A stretch of DNA of 48,001 bases, from NCBI GenBank assembly GCA_025370845.1, contig JAMXFF010000044.1, forward strand, positions 15,658 to 63,658, written 5' to 3'. The translations under genes were made by a program, and so were the position numbers. This stretch comes from Laspinema palackyanum D2a (GTDB lineage: Bacteria; Cyanobacteriota; Cyanobacteriia; Cyanobacteriales; Laspinemataceae). The notes beneath the pieces were generated by a model. It was not told the DNA's origin. It saw only the letters and a list, made by a program, of their open reading frames with translations, and searched no databases. Positions 22,517-36,300 of this stretch are shown here, piece by piece; the stretch's first letter is position 1, and every line of letters begins with the position of its first letter.

Positions 22517-24218
22517 AGGGGCTTGACAGGAGGGGATTTTTGAGTAAAGTGGGGATATGAATCTAGATAACCTGCCACAGCAACCAGAGCGTTCAACCCT
22601 TGAACAGTTGTCACCGACGCAACTGGTGGATATGCTGTTGGCACAATTCCAGGTCATAGAGGAGTTAAAAGCCGAAGTTAAACGGCTCCATGTGTCTAAG
22701 CGGCTGGATAGTAAGACATCATCGAAGCCTCCGTCTACAGACGTTCTCAAGAAATCAGAAAAACCTAAAAAGCAAGTCTTAGCCGAAACGAACCCAGAGC
22801 CAAAACGTAAACCTGGGGGGCAACCGGGTCATGAAGGTTCGACGCGCAAAGGGTTTAATAGAATTGACCGCACAGAAGAATTGATTCCAACCCACTGTGA
22901 CCACTGTGGCGGCAGCCGTTTTGAGGACGAACCCGTGTCGGTCAAAGTGCAACAAGTAGCTCAATTGGTCTTGCGCCCCATTGAAGTAGTCGAGTATCGT
23001 CAGTCACGGCTTCGATGCAGTTGCTGCAAGCAAGAGAGTTCAGGAGTATGGCCTCTTCGGGTCATTCCCGGTCAAGACTTGGATGCCGGTTTACAAGCAT
23101 TACTCGGATGGCTGGGTTGTTATGGACAGATCTCCTATGAAAAACAAGCCGAACTCTTGGGTGAACTAGGTATTGGGGAGGTGGGCGTAGGAACTCTGGT
23201 TAATACCAACGCCCGAATTGCCACAACTATTACCAATGCCGTCAATGAACTGGCTTTGGCGCTACCCTCTGTGTCACACATCCATGTCGATGAAACGCCC
23301 TGGATAGTTAAAGGCGTTAAAGAGTGGTTATGGGTAGCTACCCATCCGAATTTTTGTTTATTCCATGCCGCAGATACCCGAGGCCGAGTCGAACTAGAAA
23401 CCTTATTAGGTAAACAATTCAACGGGGTACTCGTAAGTGATGATTTCAGTGTATATAACGGGTATCCGGCTGCGGCCCAACAGAAATGTTTAGCCCATAT
23501 GAGACGCCATCTCAAAAAATTGATTAAATTTGACAACAAAGTTCAAGTCACTATTGGAAAGACATTCCTGTCTTTGGTAGATGAAGCGTTTCGGCAACAT
23601 CGCCTGTGGCGTGAAACTGGGGATGATTCTTCATACCGAACCTGGGGAAAGGAGTTTAGGTTGAGGGTGGAAGCAGCTCTAACCGAATGGTTACCTCAAG
23701 CGGGTTACGAGGCCGGAAAGCTGCTGCGTAATTTAAAAGAAAAAGCCGAACAATGGTGGTACTTTCTAGAGCATCCGGAGATTCCTCCAGATAATAATTT
23801 AGCGGAAAGAGCTTTACGATTAGGCGTGACTAAACGTAAGGTGAGTGGGGGTTCTCGGTCTATGGCAAGATTTGAAAAGACAGCCAAATTGTTGAGTGTG
23901 GTTCAAACCTGTCGATTTCAGGGCCGCTCCTTTATGGAGTTTTTAAAAGAAGCACTTTCGGCTAGCGCTCACCCAGAATTACCTTACCCCACTTTGATTC
24001 CTCCAGTCCCGACATAACCTCCGATTGGGGTGGATTTTATAAATACGAACACTCATGAATCTAAGTTTTTATCCCTTTTTTCCCGATGATAACTTCGGGT
24101 TGTTTCTGTTTGACTTAATTTATCGCTCTCGTTAGAGAACGCTAATATTTCATCATCTCTGCTGACCTCTGATTACTCGGTCTCACAGTGGTCCCATTTT
24201 TTAGACCTGAATCCTTAC
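22502..24218 (+). mobile_element. IS66-family insertion sequence, single-gene (ISBst12-like) type, 1717 bp
   Basis: Both ends begin GTAAGGATTCAGGTC in inverted orientation (22502-22516 and 24204-24218) and the element is flanked by perfect GGAGAAAG 8-bp duplications. It holds one transposase gene and no tnpA or tnpB, the arrangement of the ISBst12-like subgroup. The 3' part (24018-24203) has no gene. Identical ends, an intact transposase and an undiverged target duplication suggest a recent insertion. It interrupts a prolyl isomerase gene in opposite orientation. Confidence 0.93.
22557..24017 (+). CDS. tnpC: IS66-family transposase (TnpC)
   Basis: The protein has 486 residues. In order: an N-terminal helical region (LVDMLLAQFQVIEELKAEVKRL), a linker with KRKPGGQPGHEG, a zinc-finger region with CDHCGG and CSCC (about residues 120-160), and a DDE domain. 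Catalytic candidates are Asp245 (HVDETPW), Asp295 or Asp296 (VSDDFSVYNGY) and Glu417 (DNNLAERALR). The IS66 C-terminal part ends near FQGRSFMEFLKEAL. All blocks are intact and of normal length, so the enzyme could be active. It starts 41 nt inside the left inverted repeat. Confidence 0.95.
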   Translation: MNLDNLPQQPERSTLEQLSPTQLVDMLLAQFQVIEELKAEVKRLHVSKRLDSKTSSKPPSTDVLKKSEKPKKQVLAETNPEPKRKPGGQPGHEGSTRKGFNRIDRTEELIPTHCDHCGGSRFEDEPVSVKVQQVAQLVLRPIEVVEYRQSRLRCSCCKQESSGVWPLRVIPGQDLDAGLQALLGWLGCYGQISYEKQAELLGELGIGEVGVGTLVNTNARIATTITNAVNELALALPSVSHIHVDETPWIVKGVKEWLWVATHPNFCLFHAADTRGRVELETLLGKQFNGVLVSDDFSVYNGYPAAAQQKCLAHMRRHLKKLIKFDNKVQVTIGKTFLSLVDEAFRQHRLWRETGDDSSYRTWGKEFRLRVEAALTEWLPQAGYEAGKLLRNLKEKAEQWWYFLEHPEIPPDNNLAERALRLGVTKRKVSGGSRSMARFEKTAKLLSVVQTCRFQGRSFMEFLKEALSASAHPELPYPTLIPPVPT

Positions 24219-24226
24219 GGAGAAAG
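24204..24226. repeat. Right end of the IS66-family element: terminal inverted repeat and 8-bp target duplication
   Basis: GACCTGAATCCTTAC (24204-24218) is the inverted copy of the left end. GGAGAAAG (24219-24226) is the second, identical copy of the target duplication. Confidence 0.93.
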
Positions 24227-24263
24227 ATTGGTCAGCGATCGTTACAAATGAATTAGAATCCAT
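24219..24263 (-). pseudogene. Detached start of the split prolyl isomerase gene
   Basis: ATG at 24263 opens 15 codons, MDSNSFVTIADQSFS, that run into the IS end. After conceptual removal of the IS they continue in frame as FKQVCQMLKVSGG. The fragment lies 68 nt downstream of the stop of the giant exoprotein gene, so both were probably co-transcribed. Confidence 0.85.
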
Positions 24264-24331
24264 AACTATTGTGGGGTAATGAACAAAAGTTGTGATGGAA
24301 GGCCACAGCATTGCCGTACCCTTTGCCTGTA

Positions 24332-27300
24332 CTATGACAACTTAAGGATCCAGGCATCTTGTTCGCCGAGATTCAAACCGTCTAAATCGCCGGTGGTGTC
24401 ACCCACAAGATAGATGCCGGTGATATCCAAAATCATGTCATTGACAATATCATCGCCGTCGCTGCCGAATTGTTGTTTCCACTGCAACCCGCCATCGACG
24501 TTGTATTTAGCGAGGAAGATATCGTTAGCGCCAAATTGAGTATCACCGAGTTGACCTTCGGTGGTTCCAGTTAAGTAAACGTTACCCAAACTATCGGCAA
24601 CGACGGTACTGCCACTATCGGCATTTGTTGTGCCTAACAGTCGCTTCCAATTGACGCTGCCAGTGGTGCTATCCAATTGGGCAACCCAGGCATCGCCGTT
24701 GCCGTAGTAAGTGCCACCTAAACCGGACTTGTCGCCGTGAATTCCCTTCCACCAAGCATCGCGATCGCCTACCCAGTCATTGGCACTCCCCGAGTATGTT
24801 TCGCCTAACCAGCCAAAGGTTTGACCCCCCAGATAAACGTGACCGTTATTATCCACAGCAACGCTACGGGCAATATCCACCGCAGTGGTTCCCAACTGGG
24901 TTTGCCATTGCAAATTGCCACTGCTATCTAACTGGGCAACCCACGCATCCCCATCCCCTTCGCGGGTTCCAGCTAAAGATCCTTTCGTTTCGCCAGTGAT
25001 GTAAACGTTGCCGTTATTGTCTACAGCAATTCCCAGGGCTTCATCTTCATCGATACTACCCAACTGTTTCACCCAGGTTTGAATACCATCACTGTCGTAT
25101 TTGCCAACCCAAGTATCCGTTGCCCCTTGGTTCGTGCCATCAATGTTGCCAGTGGTGCGTCCCGTAACGTACAAACTACCGTCATTGCTAAGGGTTAAAG
25201 CACCGTTGGTTATGTCATAACCTGCGATGCCTAGAGGGTTTTGCCACTGTTGAGTGCCGTTGCTGTCGTATTTGGCAATCCAGCTATTTGACGGGTCCCC
25301 ACTCCATTTGAGAACATATAAATTATCGGCACTATCCACCGCAATCTGTTTCGCTTCATCATCGCCAGCAGTTCCCAATTGAATCTCCCACAGTTCGCTA
25401 CCATTGCTGTCGCGCTTGACGATAAAGGCATCGCTACCACCAGCATTGGTTCCGCCTAAGTTGCCAGAAGTGTGACCGACGGTGTAAGTATTACCCGCAC
25501 TATCCACAGCGACGCTATTGGCAACATCATCCGCTGAAGTGCCGAACTGTTGTTGTGACTGTAGGGATTGAGTTTCATTGTCAAGAATCTTCAACTGTGC
25601 GTAATACGTGCCCCGCATCGCATAGTTGGGATTGCTCTTTAAGTAGATATCGACAATTTCATCTTCTTCGAGTTCACTGTCATCAATGGGATTGATGTCA
25701 ATGGTTATGGAAGATTCACCCGCCGGAATGGTGATGCTTTCTGGGATAAGTTCATAATCAATCCCGTTTTTGGCTTTATGCCACCACCCGGTAGAAATCC
25801 AGTAATCCACTGTTAACGGATTGCTGGTGTCCCCGGTGCGGCTAATTGTGAATTGACCCGGATCGCCATATTCAGAGGCTTGATTGTCGCTGACGGTAAT
25901 CTCGACGGTGGGTTTATCGTCATTATCCACAAGAGTCAGAGGAATCCGATCCCAAATCCGACCTTGATGGTTCATAAATGTATAGGTTGGATCTGGGGTC
26001 AAAGTTACTTCTACCGTCTCGTCCCCTTCCACTTCACTATCATCAATCGGGATGAACGTGAAAGAGACATCATGTTTACCGGCAGGAATGGTAATGCTTC
26101 CAGGGAGTTCTTCGTAGTCTTCCCCATTGGTTGCGGTTCCCGGTAGGGAGTAATAGACCGTTAAATCTTCTGCCAGACTGCCGATCCGACGCAACAGGAA
26201 GTGTTCGTCATTTCGAGATTCCGAAGCATAGGATTCTCGATGGAAATTCGTCGGTTGACCGGAATACCATTCTGCCATTAGCTGTACTTGCGGCGTTTCA
26301 TTGTCCCAAATTACCACCGTATCCAGGTGTTCGCTGCTGTTGATTTCGTAGCCATCACCTTCGGCAAGTTGCAGCCTCACCGTTTCCGGCCATTCTGTTT
26401 CTGTGTCTTCCCGAGATGTAATGGTCAATGTGATGGAAGTTTCACCCTCCGGAATGGTGATGCTAGTGGGAATTGTGGCGTAGTCAGTACCATTCTTGGC
26501 TTGCGGACGCCCCCAATGGATTGACGGTTCGATGGTAAAATTCACCGTCATCGCAGTGGTGGTATCTCCCGTGCGAGTAAAAGTGAATTCGCCCGTGTCG
26601 CCGCCTTCTGTGGCATCGGGGTCGGTTGCTTCGATGCTGACGGTGACGGGATTGACATCAATGCTGACGGTGACTGGGGTTGCCACTGTGACTTTACCAT
26701 CGGTGAGGGTGGCGGTGAATGCCGGTTGTGCGTTCCCGACGGTGGTGGGCGTCCAGACGATCGCCTCACCTGCGGATAAGGTGGTTACACCCGCTTCTAC
26801 AGGTTCACCGTTTTTGGTGGGAATGTCGGATCCGACGGTTTGGATGCGGAACGTCAGGGGGTCGCCATCGATATCAGTGGCACCCGTCGCCGCCACCAAG
26901 TCCGCGTGAGTGACGGTAAATCCGGTGTTTTCTGTGGCACCTGTGAGGGTGAGGTTGGAGGTGGTGACGGTGGGTGCATCGTTGACAGGGATGCCTTGCA
27001 GGGCGATCGCGCCGGTTAGGGGTGCAGCAATATCGTCGGTGATGGAAAGCGCAATGCTGATATCTTGGTTAAAGTTGGCTGTGGGTACAAACTGCAAATC
27101 TGCCAGCGCCGCATTCACATCCACAACTGCACCGTTAGCCGTCCAAACGCCGGTTGTGGCATTATATTGTCCGGTTCCGATACCTGTTGTCAAGACTCCA
27201 GCAGCGGGATTGGACAAGGTTAGGGTGACGGTACTTTCGCCATCCGGGTCACTCACAACGACATCGCTGAGGTTGAGAGGCGTGTCTTCGGTATAGGTCA

Positions 27301-30300
27301 GATTGAGGGTTTGATTGGGTGGTGTGGGTGTAGATATCCGATTCGGATTCACCTGTCCAATAATTAAATCATCTACTCCGATCCGTTCGGTATTTGCTGG
27401 TTTGCGAATAGTCACGCCAGTGAAGGGGGTATCGGTATCCGTGACTCCAAAGAACAAAGCCGAACCGGAATTCGCAGGCCAACTTGCAGTAACTGGGATA
27501 GTTAACTCGCTGGTTGTGCCATCTTCTCGGTGCAGGGTAAGAACGAATGGGTCTCCTTCAGCATCGGTCACAGTGAAGCCAAACGCAGATTGAGGAGTGT
27601 TGAAATTGATGGTAAAGCTTTCATCATTGCTGCTGAGAAGATAGTTATCTCCAGAAGTGGGGAACATACCGCCATTGGTTCCGGTAGGAAGAGTCTGAAC
27701 TTTCAGGTTGCCGGATAGGGTGGCAGTGGTGTTACCGAAGTCTAGGGTGTTAGGAGTATCGTTATGAGCAAAACTCTCAAAATCTACAGTTTCAATGTTG
27801 ATGAGATTGGCAAGGAACTGATCGCGAGCATTATTGGTGTTGGGAAGACTTGCGAGTCGTACAGAATTAGCGCCACTGTGCAGATCTTCGCCGGAGTGGG
27901 TCCATGTCCAGTTGTAGCTGTGTTCCTCAGCAGGTGTTTCGTCTATAGGTGGATTGGAGAATGTCCAGTTGAGGATATCGTGATTTTCCCATGCTCCGGC
28001 TGTGGCTGCGGCAAACCCAACCCAAGCTTTACCGCTATCTAAATCTAAGGTGGTTCCTAAGTCTACTGGCACGGTTAAAACCGGGGTAGATAGGTCATCC
28101 ATGAAAATTTGCAGGGTGCCGGGGATGTATTTCACCTTAACTGTGTGAACTTCCCCATCGGATAAGTTGGGAATATCGCTCGTAGCACCCAAAGACCTGT
28201 TTTGTCCTGTACCATTGGTGTGAACGCTCAGATGATTTCCATTGGGGTAATCGGTGCCGGGTTCGTTGTTATCATAGGTATCGAATTCCAGCGCGAGGCT
28301 ATTATCGATGCCTCTATAGCCAATATTTCCTCCCCCACCACCGATCGCATCGGCACTGCTATTTTGAATAACAAAAGCAAAGCCATCTCCACCGGAGCCT
28401 CCCAAACCGGATCCTCCCAAATCGTTAATCTGGAATTGGAAAGTAGTCTCAAACCCGTCTTCCACTGATTGCGGAGTCGCGTTCCACACTGCTCCAGCTT
28501 GATCGCCAGCGCCACCTGTACTTTTCTTTGGAGTGAGGCGGAGTGTGTGGCCGAGTTGTACCGTGCTACCGATGAGGTTGAGCCCTTCAAGCGAGCTAAA
28601 GTCTTCATAGTTTAACTCGGTGACGGGAACAACCCGCACGTCATCAATGACAAACCCGGTTGCACTATTGGCAGCATCTCCCTGGAATGACAGGGTGGTG
28701 CTATTGCTGTCGGCAGTAAAGGTAGTCGTGTATTTGACAAACTGGAGATCGTCTTGAGTTGATAGAATATCGTGCGTCAGAGTAGTTGAGAAGAGGGAAT
28801 TGTTACCCGTAACGTCGATATGTCCTGTGGATGACTCATTTTTCAACGCTGGATCGTGGGCATACCAGAAACTTAGTTCGTAAGTTTTCCCGATTTCAGT
28901 GGCAAAATTTTGGGAAATTTGGGTGGCATCATCTAAAGAAATTGTTTGGTCAAACCCATCAGGGTTAAATGTCCCCGATACCCCGCTCCATATTTGATTA
29001 ATCAGTTCTGCGTAACCATTGGCAACTGACCAACTAAAGCCTGCGGGTACTGTGTTCGGCCATAAATATGCCCAATCGCCACTCACGTCAACGGCTTCAA
29101 AGTCACCATTTTGGATGAGGTTCGTGGGTTGCTCGCTAATAATTGGCCCGATGTTGACAAAGGTGTTTTTGGACACCCAGGCGTCATAATTGCCAGCGTT
29201 AGTATTGGCTACGGAACCCGTGCTGTTGCCAGTGGTGTAAATGTTGCCACTGCGATCGCTGGTAATATCTTGAACGAAATCGTCGTTGGCAGTGGCAATG
29301 ATCCGACTGGCGATAAAGTTGCCGTCCCTATCCAATGTGGTGACAAAAGTATCATTACTGCCAAAATGCGGTTGACCGTTGAGAGACCCTTGGGTTGTCC
29401 CAGTCCAAGAGACGATACCATTGCGATCGACGGTGAGACCCCAACCTCGGTCATTCCCTGCGGTTCCTACTTGTTCCGTCCACAGTTGATTGCCGTTGGG
29501 GTTGTATTTCACCAAGAAGGCATCTTGACGTCCGGCATTGGTATTGCCGTTGAGGTCGCCTTCCGTGGTGCCGGAGAGGTAGATATTACCGTCGCTGTCA
29601 ATCGCTAATTGAACGTTGCGACGATATTCTCCACCGACATTCTGGATGTAAACATAACCGTCTGCGGCAGGGGTTCCCAGTTGTTCCGTCCAGAGTTTGG
29701 CACCAGAAGTGTCATATTTGGTCAGGAAGATATCCGTGCTGCCAGCATTGGTATTGCCATCCAGGTTCCCTGTGGTGACGCCAGCAACGTAAACGTTTCC
29801 AGCAGCATCTGTCACCACAGAACGCGCCATATCTTCACCTTCAGACCCTAGCGTTTGCTGCCAAATCAGATTGCCATTGCTGTTGTATTTAGCAAGTAAG
29901 GCATCGGCAGGACTTCCGATTGACCAAGATTGAGAATAACCGGCAATATACACATTACCCGCCGTATCAACGGTGACGCCACTGGCCCAATCATGGGCAG
30001 CAGTACCAATCAATTGATTCCACAGTTTATTGCCGTCGCTATCCCATTTTGTCAGAGTGATATCGCCCCTGCCATTCTGACCGGGGCCATCATCATAGCC
30101 AACGGTATAGAGATTGCCTTTGGAGTCTTTGGCGATGCCGTTATAGTAGTCAAATCCGGTAGAACCCGATTGGCGCGTCCAGAGTTTATTGCCTTCGGCG
30201 TCATATTTGGTGAGGAACGGATCAGAAAAGTTGGCATTAATACCGCTGGCGTTGGCATTGCCATCTAGGGAACCATTGGTAGCACCAGCAATGTAGACGT

Positions 30301-33300
30301 TTCCATCATTATCCACCACAACGCCACGAGATTGGTCGGTGTTGACCGTGCCTAATTGCCGAATCCAGGAGTTATCGGGAATGGGTGCTGGAATTTCCAC
30401 GATGCCTTGCCGAATCCAATTTTGTTGACTTGGCATATCGTTCCAAGTGCCAACACCATAAAAATTGGTCTCGGTGAAGTCTTCGCCTTCGGGAGTATGA
30501 AGAACGTTATCCGGTGTACTACCCCAGTTTACGAATGTGACTGCATCTCCACTCACCCACTGATAATTTCCCTCGGTATTTTCATAAATCGGGCTATCAT
30601 TTAAGCCAATCCATTTTGGGCCACTGCCAAAGGTATCAAATAGCCATTGATTTTCCTCTGTATTACTAATGGTTACCAAGTTACCGCCAAGTGCCTGCGC
30701 TTGTTCTTGTGCGCCTAGCCAAGTGTCCGGTGTAGTTAGGAAATAGCGATTTCCAGTGGTGGGATTGGTGTAAACGTAGCTGGTGGTATCGATAAAGTCT
30801 GCGCCTTCTAATTCTTGCCGCACTTGTGATAGGGTGGCACCTGTTTCTAAGCGCGATCGCCAATAAGCAATCTCTGTGGTTTCGGCTTTTCGTCCTAAGA
30901 TTTCTTGGTAAAATTCTGCAATTTTCAGTTCAGCGTCGTTGTTTCCTTGTCCATCAACTGCCGATTGAATAATTGCCGGACGCAGTTGCTTTAAGGTTTC
31001 GCCGTTTTGCCAGCGTTCCATCCACTGTTCAAATAAGGAAACGTCGCGTCCGATAACTTCATTGGCAATCCGATTGATGGGATTTTGGTCGGTGATGATG
31101 ACGTGACCGCTGGGGTGGGTGCCGATTTCATAATCCCCCTCCGCTAAGTTAACCACGAGGGTTTCGTTGTCTTCTATTTCATCATCGGGAAGGGCAATTA
31201 TCGGCAGAGTTACTAAGGTTTGACCTGCTGGAATGATGATGTTGCCGCTTAAGGCTTGAACATCGCTGCCATTGGTAACATCACCGCCCAAGGTGTAATT
31301 CACGCTCAAGTTTTGGTCTAACTTGCCAATGCGCTGAAACACGATTTGTCCGGCATTGCCATCTTCTCCCGCTAGGGAATCCGTGACCATGATATTGACA
31401 ATTGGCTGGTCTAGGGTCGCCGGGTCAATTTCGATGATGCCAGGGAAGGTACCGAGATGAGTGCGGTCATTCCATTTCCCAGCTACGTGCATATTAATAA
31501 CGCTAAAGTCTTCGCCTTCTGGGAGAAAAGGAGTATTGTTGGGTTCTCCTTCTTTCCAGTTTTCATAGGTTATCGGGTCGCCATTTACCCATTTAAAATT
31601 GCCCTCCTCATTGCCATACATTACACTATCTGTCAAGCCAATATGAAAAACTTGACTGGTGCCGAAGGTATCTACAATCCACTGCTGTTCGTCAGCAGTG
31701 TTAATAGAAACCAAATTTCCACCGAGTGCTTCTGCTTGGTTTTGTGCGCCGAACCAGGTATCAGGTTCGCTTAACAGATACAGATGGCCGTTGGCAGGAT
31801 TGACGTAAATGAAGGAACCGTAACGCTCTGTTGTTGTGCTGTCCCCAATCGTAACAATATCGCTAATTTTTGTCCCTAAACTGTATCCAATACTATCGCT
31901 TAATGTAATTTCAAAAGTCTCATTTCCTTCTAATTCATAATCATGGAAAGGAACGACTCCCTTTGTAACTTTGGTTTGACCAGGTTGAAAAATTACTGTT
32001 CCGGTTAATTCTTGATAATCGGTGCCATTAGTAGCAGTTCCAGTAATAGAATACCGCGCCATTAATGCTTTATTGATATCTCCTCCGTCACGGGTAAATA
32101 CCAGTTGTCCCGCATTGCCGTCTTCTGTGGCATTGGCATCGGTGGCAGTGACGCTGACGGTAGTGGCATCATTTTCTGTTCCATAAAAGTTCAGTTTCCA
32201 TCCGTTCCAAGTTCCTACATCCCCACTCATCAAATCTCGAACCCGTAGTTGCCATTCTCCCAGAGAGGATTCGCCCCAATGGCGCGCTGAGGTAAATACC
32301 CAATTTTGATATGCAGTTCCGTCATCAAAGCGCGGTTGGGCGAGGACGGATTCGGTACCGTCGGGGGCAATTAAGACGATTTCTAGGTCGCCGCGATACA
32401 ATCCTGTGGCATCGAAGACGATTTCGATTTTTTCAATTTTAATGTCTTCAAAAATGGTTACGGAATCGGTAATTCCGGTGGCATCAAAGTCGGGGATGAC
32501 AACTCCGGTGCTATTATTTTGGGGCAAACGGTCAAGGATAGTGTGGTCAATGTTTCCATCAGCATCCAGTCCTACAATATCGATCGCCCCGGAGGTAATG
32601 GCAATTTCCGGTTGGACAACTTCCCAGTTCATCGCCGCTTGTACTGCCAGGGTGGCATCCACTGCACCAAATCCATAACTATGATTCACCCACAACCCGG
32701 CACCGTTTTGCACCCAATCGCGATGGTTGGGGTCATTTTTCTGGGTGGTTTCTACTAAAATATGTTGGACATCGCGCCAAGTGAGATTGGGATTGGCCTC
32801 TAACATTAAGGCGACGATGCCGGAGACTAAAGGGGCGGCAGAGGAGGTTCCGCCAAAGCGATCGGTATAGTTGCCGTCGCTATATCCCTGTTCCCCGACT
32901 AAATCTGTGGTGGTAATGCCGACGCTAGTGCCATCTCGATAGGCGGAACTGGAAGAGGCGGAGACGAGGAGGGAGGCCCCGGGTTCGCTATACCAGGATT
33001 GTTGACCTTGATAGTCGATCGCCGCGACGGGAATCACATAACGTGAGTTGGCAAAGGGGTTATAGTTCACATCGCCGCCATCCCATCCATCATTTCCGCC
33101 AGCAAAGATGATAATATTCCCCAGTCCATCGCGCCCTTCTAAGGCATTGTTTTCCAATGCTGCTAAACTTAATCCCGGAGAGACAAAGGCATCGGCGGGT
33201 TTCCAACTGTTGTTATAAATATCAATGCCGTGGTAAGCGTGAGAGATGGCGGTGGCAATTTTTTCATCAGTCACTTTGTCCGCAGTCAGTTGAATTGCCG

Positions 33301-36300
33301 CCAAATCTGCATCCGGTGCACCTCCACTGACGCCTCCACGCTGGGTGCCAGCGGCCCCCGCGACCCCGGCAACGGCGGTGCCATGCATTCCCGCTGGATG
33401 ATAGGGGGGTGGGGGTGCATCTTCGGACCAGCGAATCCGATTGGAAAGTCCGAATAACTGTTTCCAACTCCAGGATTCATCAAGGGTTTTAGACCAATCA
33501 ATATCGGTCACCACTGCCCCTAGTTCCTGCCAAGATACGGGGATTTTATCACTAGACCAAATCAGGGCATTTTCTCCCCCATACCAGGTTTCCCAGAGTT
33601 CGGCACGTTCTTCCGGTTCGGCGGCCAAGATTTCATGGAGGTTGCTGACTAATTCGGTCCAATCAATGGGGCGATCGTCGGACCAGCGAATCCGATTCGA
33701 TAGTCCAAATAAGTCTTCTAAAAATAACCCAGCATCTTCGGACCAACGAATTCGATTAGACAGTCCAAATAATTCGGTCCAGTCCCAACTCAGTTCGGAA
33801 TCTTCCATCCACCGGACTCGATTGGACATTCCAAATAGGGTATCCCAGAACAATACAGGGTCTTCGGACCAGCGAATCCGATTGGAAAGTCCAAATAAAC
33901 TATCCCAGAACAGTTCGGGTTCAGAGGACCAGCGAATGCGATTGGAAAGTCCGAATAATTCATCCCAGGAAATTGCAGTACCATCTTCCGATTGAATCCA
34001 ATCCCCTTCCCCAAATAAGGCCGTTAAAAATGCTTCTGGGTCGGAGATATTTTGTAAGAATTCTGCTTGGGTGAAAATCTCCTCCCAATTGGCTGCTAGT
34101 GCCTCATCAGACCAGCGAATTCGGTTCGAGAGTCCAAATAAGTCTTCTAGGAGCAGTTGCGGGTCTTCGGACCAACGAATCCGATTGGAAAGACCGAATA
34201 ACTGTTCGACGGTGACTTCACTGCCATCGGACCAGCGAATGCGATTAGAGAGTCCGAATAATTCTTCTAGGAATTGGTCGGTATTACCGGACCAGCGAAT
34301 GCGATTGGAGAGTCCGAATAATTCTTCTAGGGAGACTTCTTCATCTTGTTCGTCACCCTCACTCCAAATTAAAGTGCGATCGCCTAATCCAGCAAAGTCT
34401 TGTTGCAGCAATTCGGCGTCTTCCGCCCACCGCAACCGATTAGAAAGTCCAAACAATTCCTCTAAATTCATCTCGCTATCATCGGCCCAGCGAATCCGAT
34501 TGGACAGTCCAAATAATCCTTCTAAAAACTGTTCCGGGTCCTCAGACCAACGAATCCGATTAGAGAGGCCAAATAATTCATTCCAGGACAGTTCTTCCTC
34601 ATCAGACCAGCGAATCGGATTAGAGAGGCCAAATAACTCATTCCAGGACATCTCCTCATTCATCCACCGCAGACGGTTAGAAAGTCCAAATAAGTCTTGA
34701 ATTGATTCGACTGGACCATCAGAGAACTCAATCCGGGTGGAGGTGGCAAAGGTGGTTTCCACCTGAGCAAAAACCGGGTCTCCCCCAGCGTCTTCAATGT
34801 CATTCAAATCGAGGTTTAAGCCATTTTCCGTGGCATATTTAAACCGATCAATTAAATCCGGATGTTCTTGTTGGACCCCATCATCAACAATGGCAATTAC
34901 TACGCCTTTACCCGTAGACCAATCCCAGGCATTAATGGCATTGGCACCTTCACTGGCGTTGCCATTCACTTCGCTGGTATCAGGCAAGTGCCATTGGTCT
35001 TTTAGTAAAGACTCATCGGGGATAAATTGAGGTTTTTTCAGTTCAATGGGAACCAGGGGATAGGCAAAGTCACCGCCGACTAAATCGGCTAATCGTTGTT
35101 GTACTTCTTGGGCGCTAATTGCTTCGGGAAACTTCCAAATATAGGTATGCTCAATCTGTCCAGTGGCCTTGACTAGATCTGCGCCTAAAAGCGAGGCAAT
35201 TTGCGAAACTTCAATATAAGGATTGGGGGCAAACCAAATCACCCAATCGGTTTGTGCTTCTAAGAGTTCGGGGTCATAGTTGTTTAAATTTTCAGCCCGT
35301 TCAACGCCATATCTGACGGGATCTGATAAGTCAGCCGTCAGGGGTTCGTCGAGTAAATCATTGGCGGCAGCAACCGCTAATTGGGCATAACCGAGGATAG
35401 ATTGTCCCAGTTCTAACTCACGCCAATCCTTTTTAAAGAGACCTTCTTCTAAGAGGCGATCGAGATGTAACGCTTGAGCTGTAGCCCCACGGACTTGGAA
35501 AATAATATCATTATAATCTTGGTCAGAATTGTTATTCACAATTCGGATATCTTCCAGGGCAAAGGTATGTCCATCCCCGAGAACATCCGCCATTTGAAAC
35601 ACATTCATATCCACAACTTGGCTGAATTGTTCAATATTGTGGGGATTTTCCAAACTCATGGAAAATATCGGCTTTTTTACTCCCCCCAGTTGCGGATTTT
35701 CCAACAGTTCGGCAACGGAACCATTGGGGACTAACATTAATCCAAAGGTATCTCCCGGGCGCATTTGAAATGATTTAATCCCTAAATATTCCCCTTGGTT
35801 ATAATCTGGTTCTCCTAATTCTCCATAAAACCTTGCTCCTTCTTGGTTATCAGAAATAACGACATAACCCTCTTCAGAATTGCTCAAGGCGCGACGGGCT
35901 GCTTCTTTAACCAATTCACTCGAACTGAGTTGATTGGGTTTCAGTCCAGCAAGACTAAAGATAGCCAATTCCCCGTGACTATAGCCACCGCCATCAAATA
36001 AATGGTCAAAGGTGACTAGGCCGCTGGGGTCAGTAATTGTAAAGAATCCTGATTGATAGTTCAGGCTTTTTTCAACCGTAGAACTGCTAGACGGGGTTTG
36101 ATTTTCGCTGGGTTGATGGTTTGCTAATAAGGGGCTTTCTTCTCGTTCAGTTATCTGTTCACCCCCGGTTAAACTATCATAGTCACCTGTGCCAACTTCA
36201 CTTCTTAATAGGGGGTCTTTGTCTGTAATTACATTTTCTGCTTTAATTTCATGAGGTTCCAAGGACTGTAGAGAATTGTCCAAGGAAGAATTTAGGATAA

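Noticed and set aside
33400-34700. Regular 60-bp repetition resembling a CRISPR array
   Set aside because: The period matches 20 codons, copies vary at synonymous positions, there are no unique spacers of constant length, and the stretch lies inside a continuous coding frame.
33441-34700. Ser/Asn-rich frames on the plus strand with SPNNSS repeats
   Set aside because: They are the antisense of the LFGLSNRIRW array.
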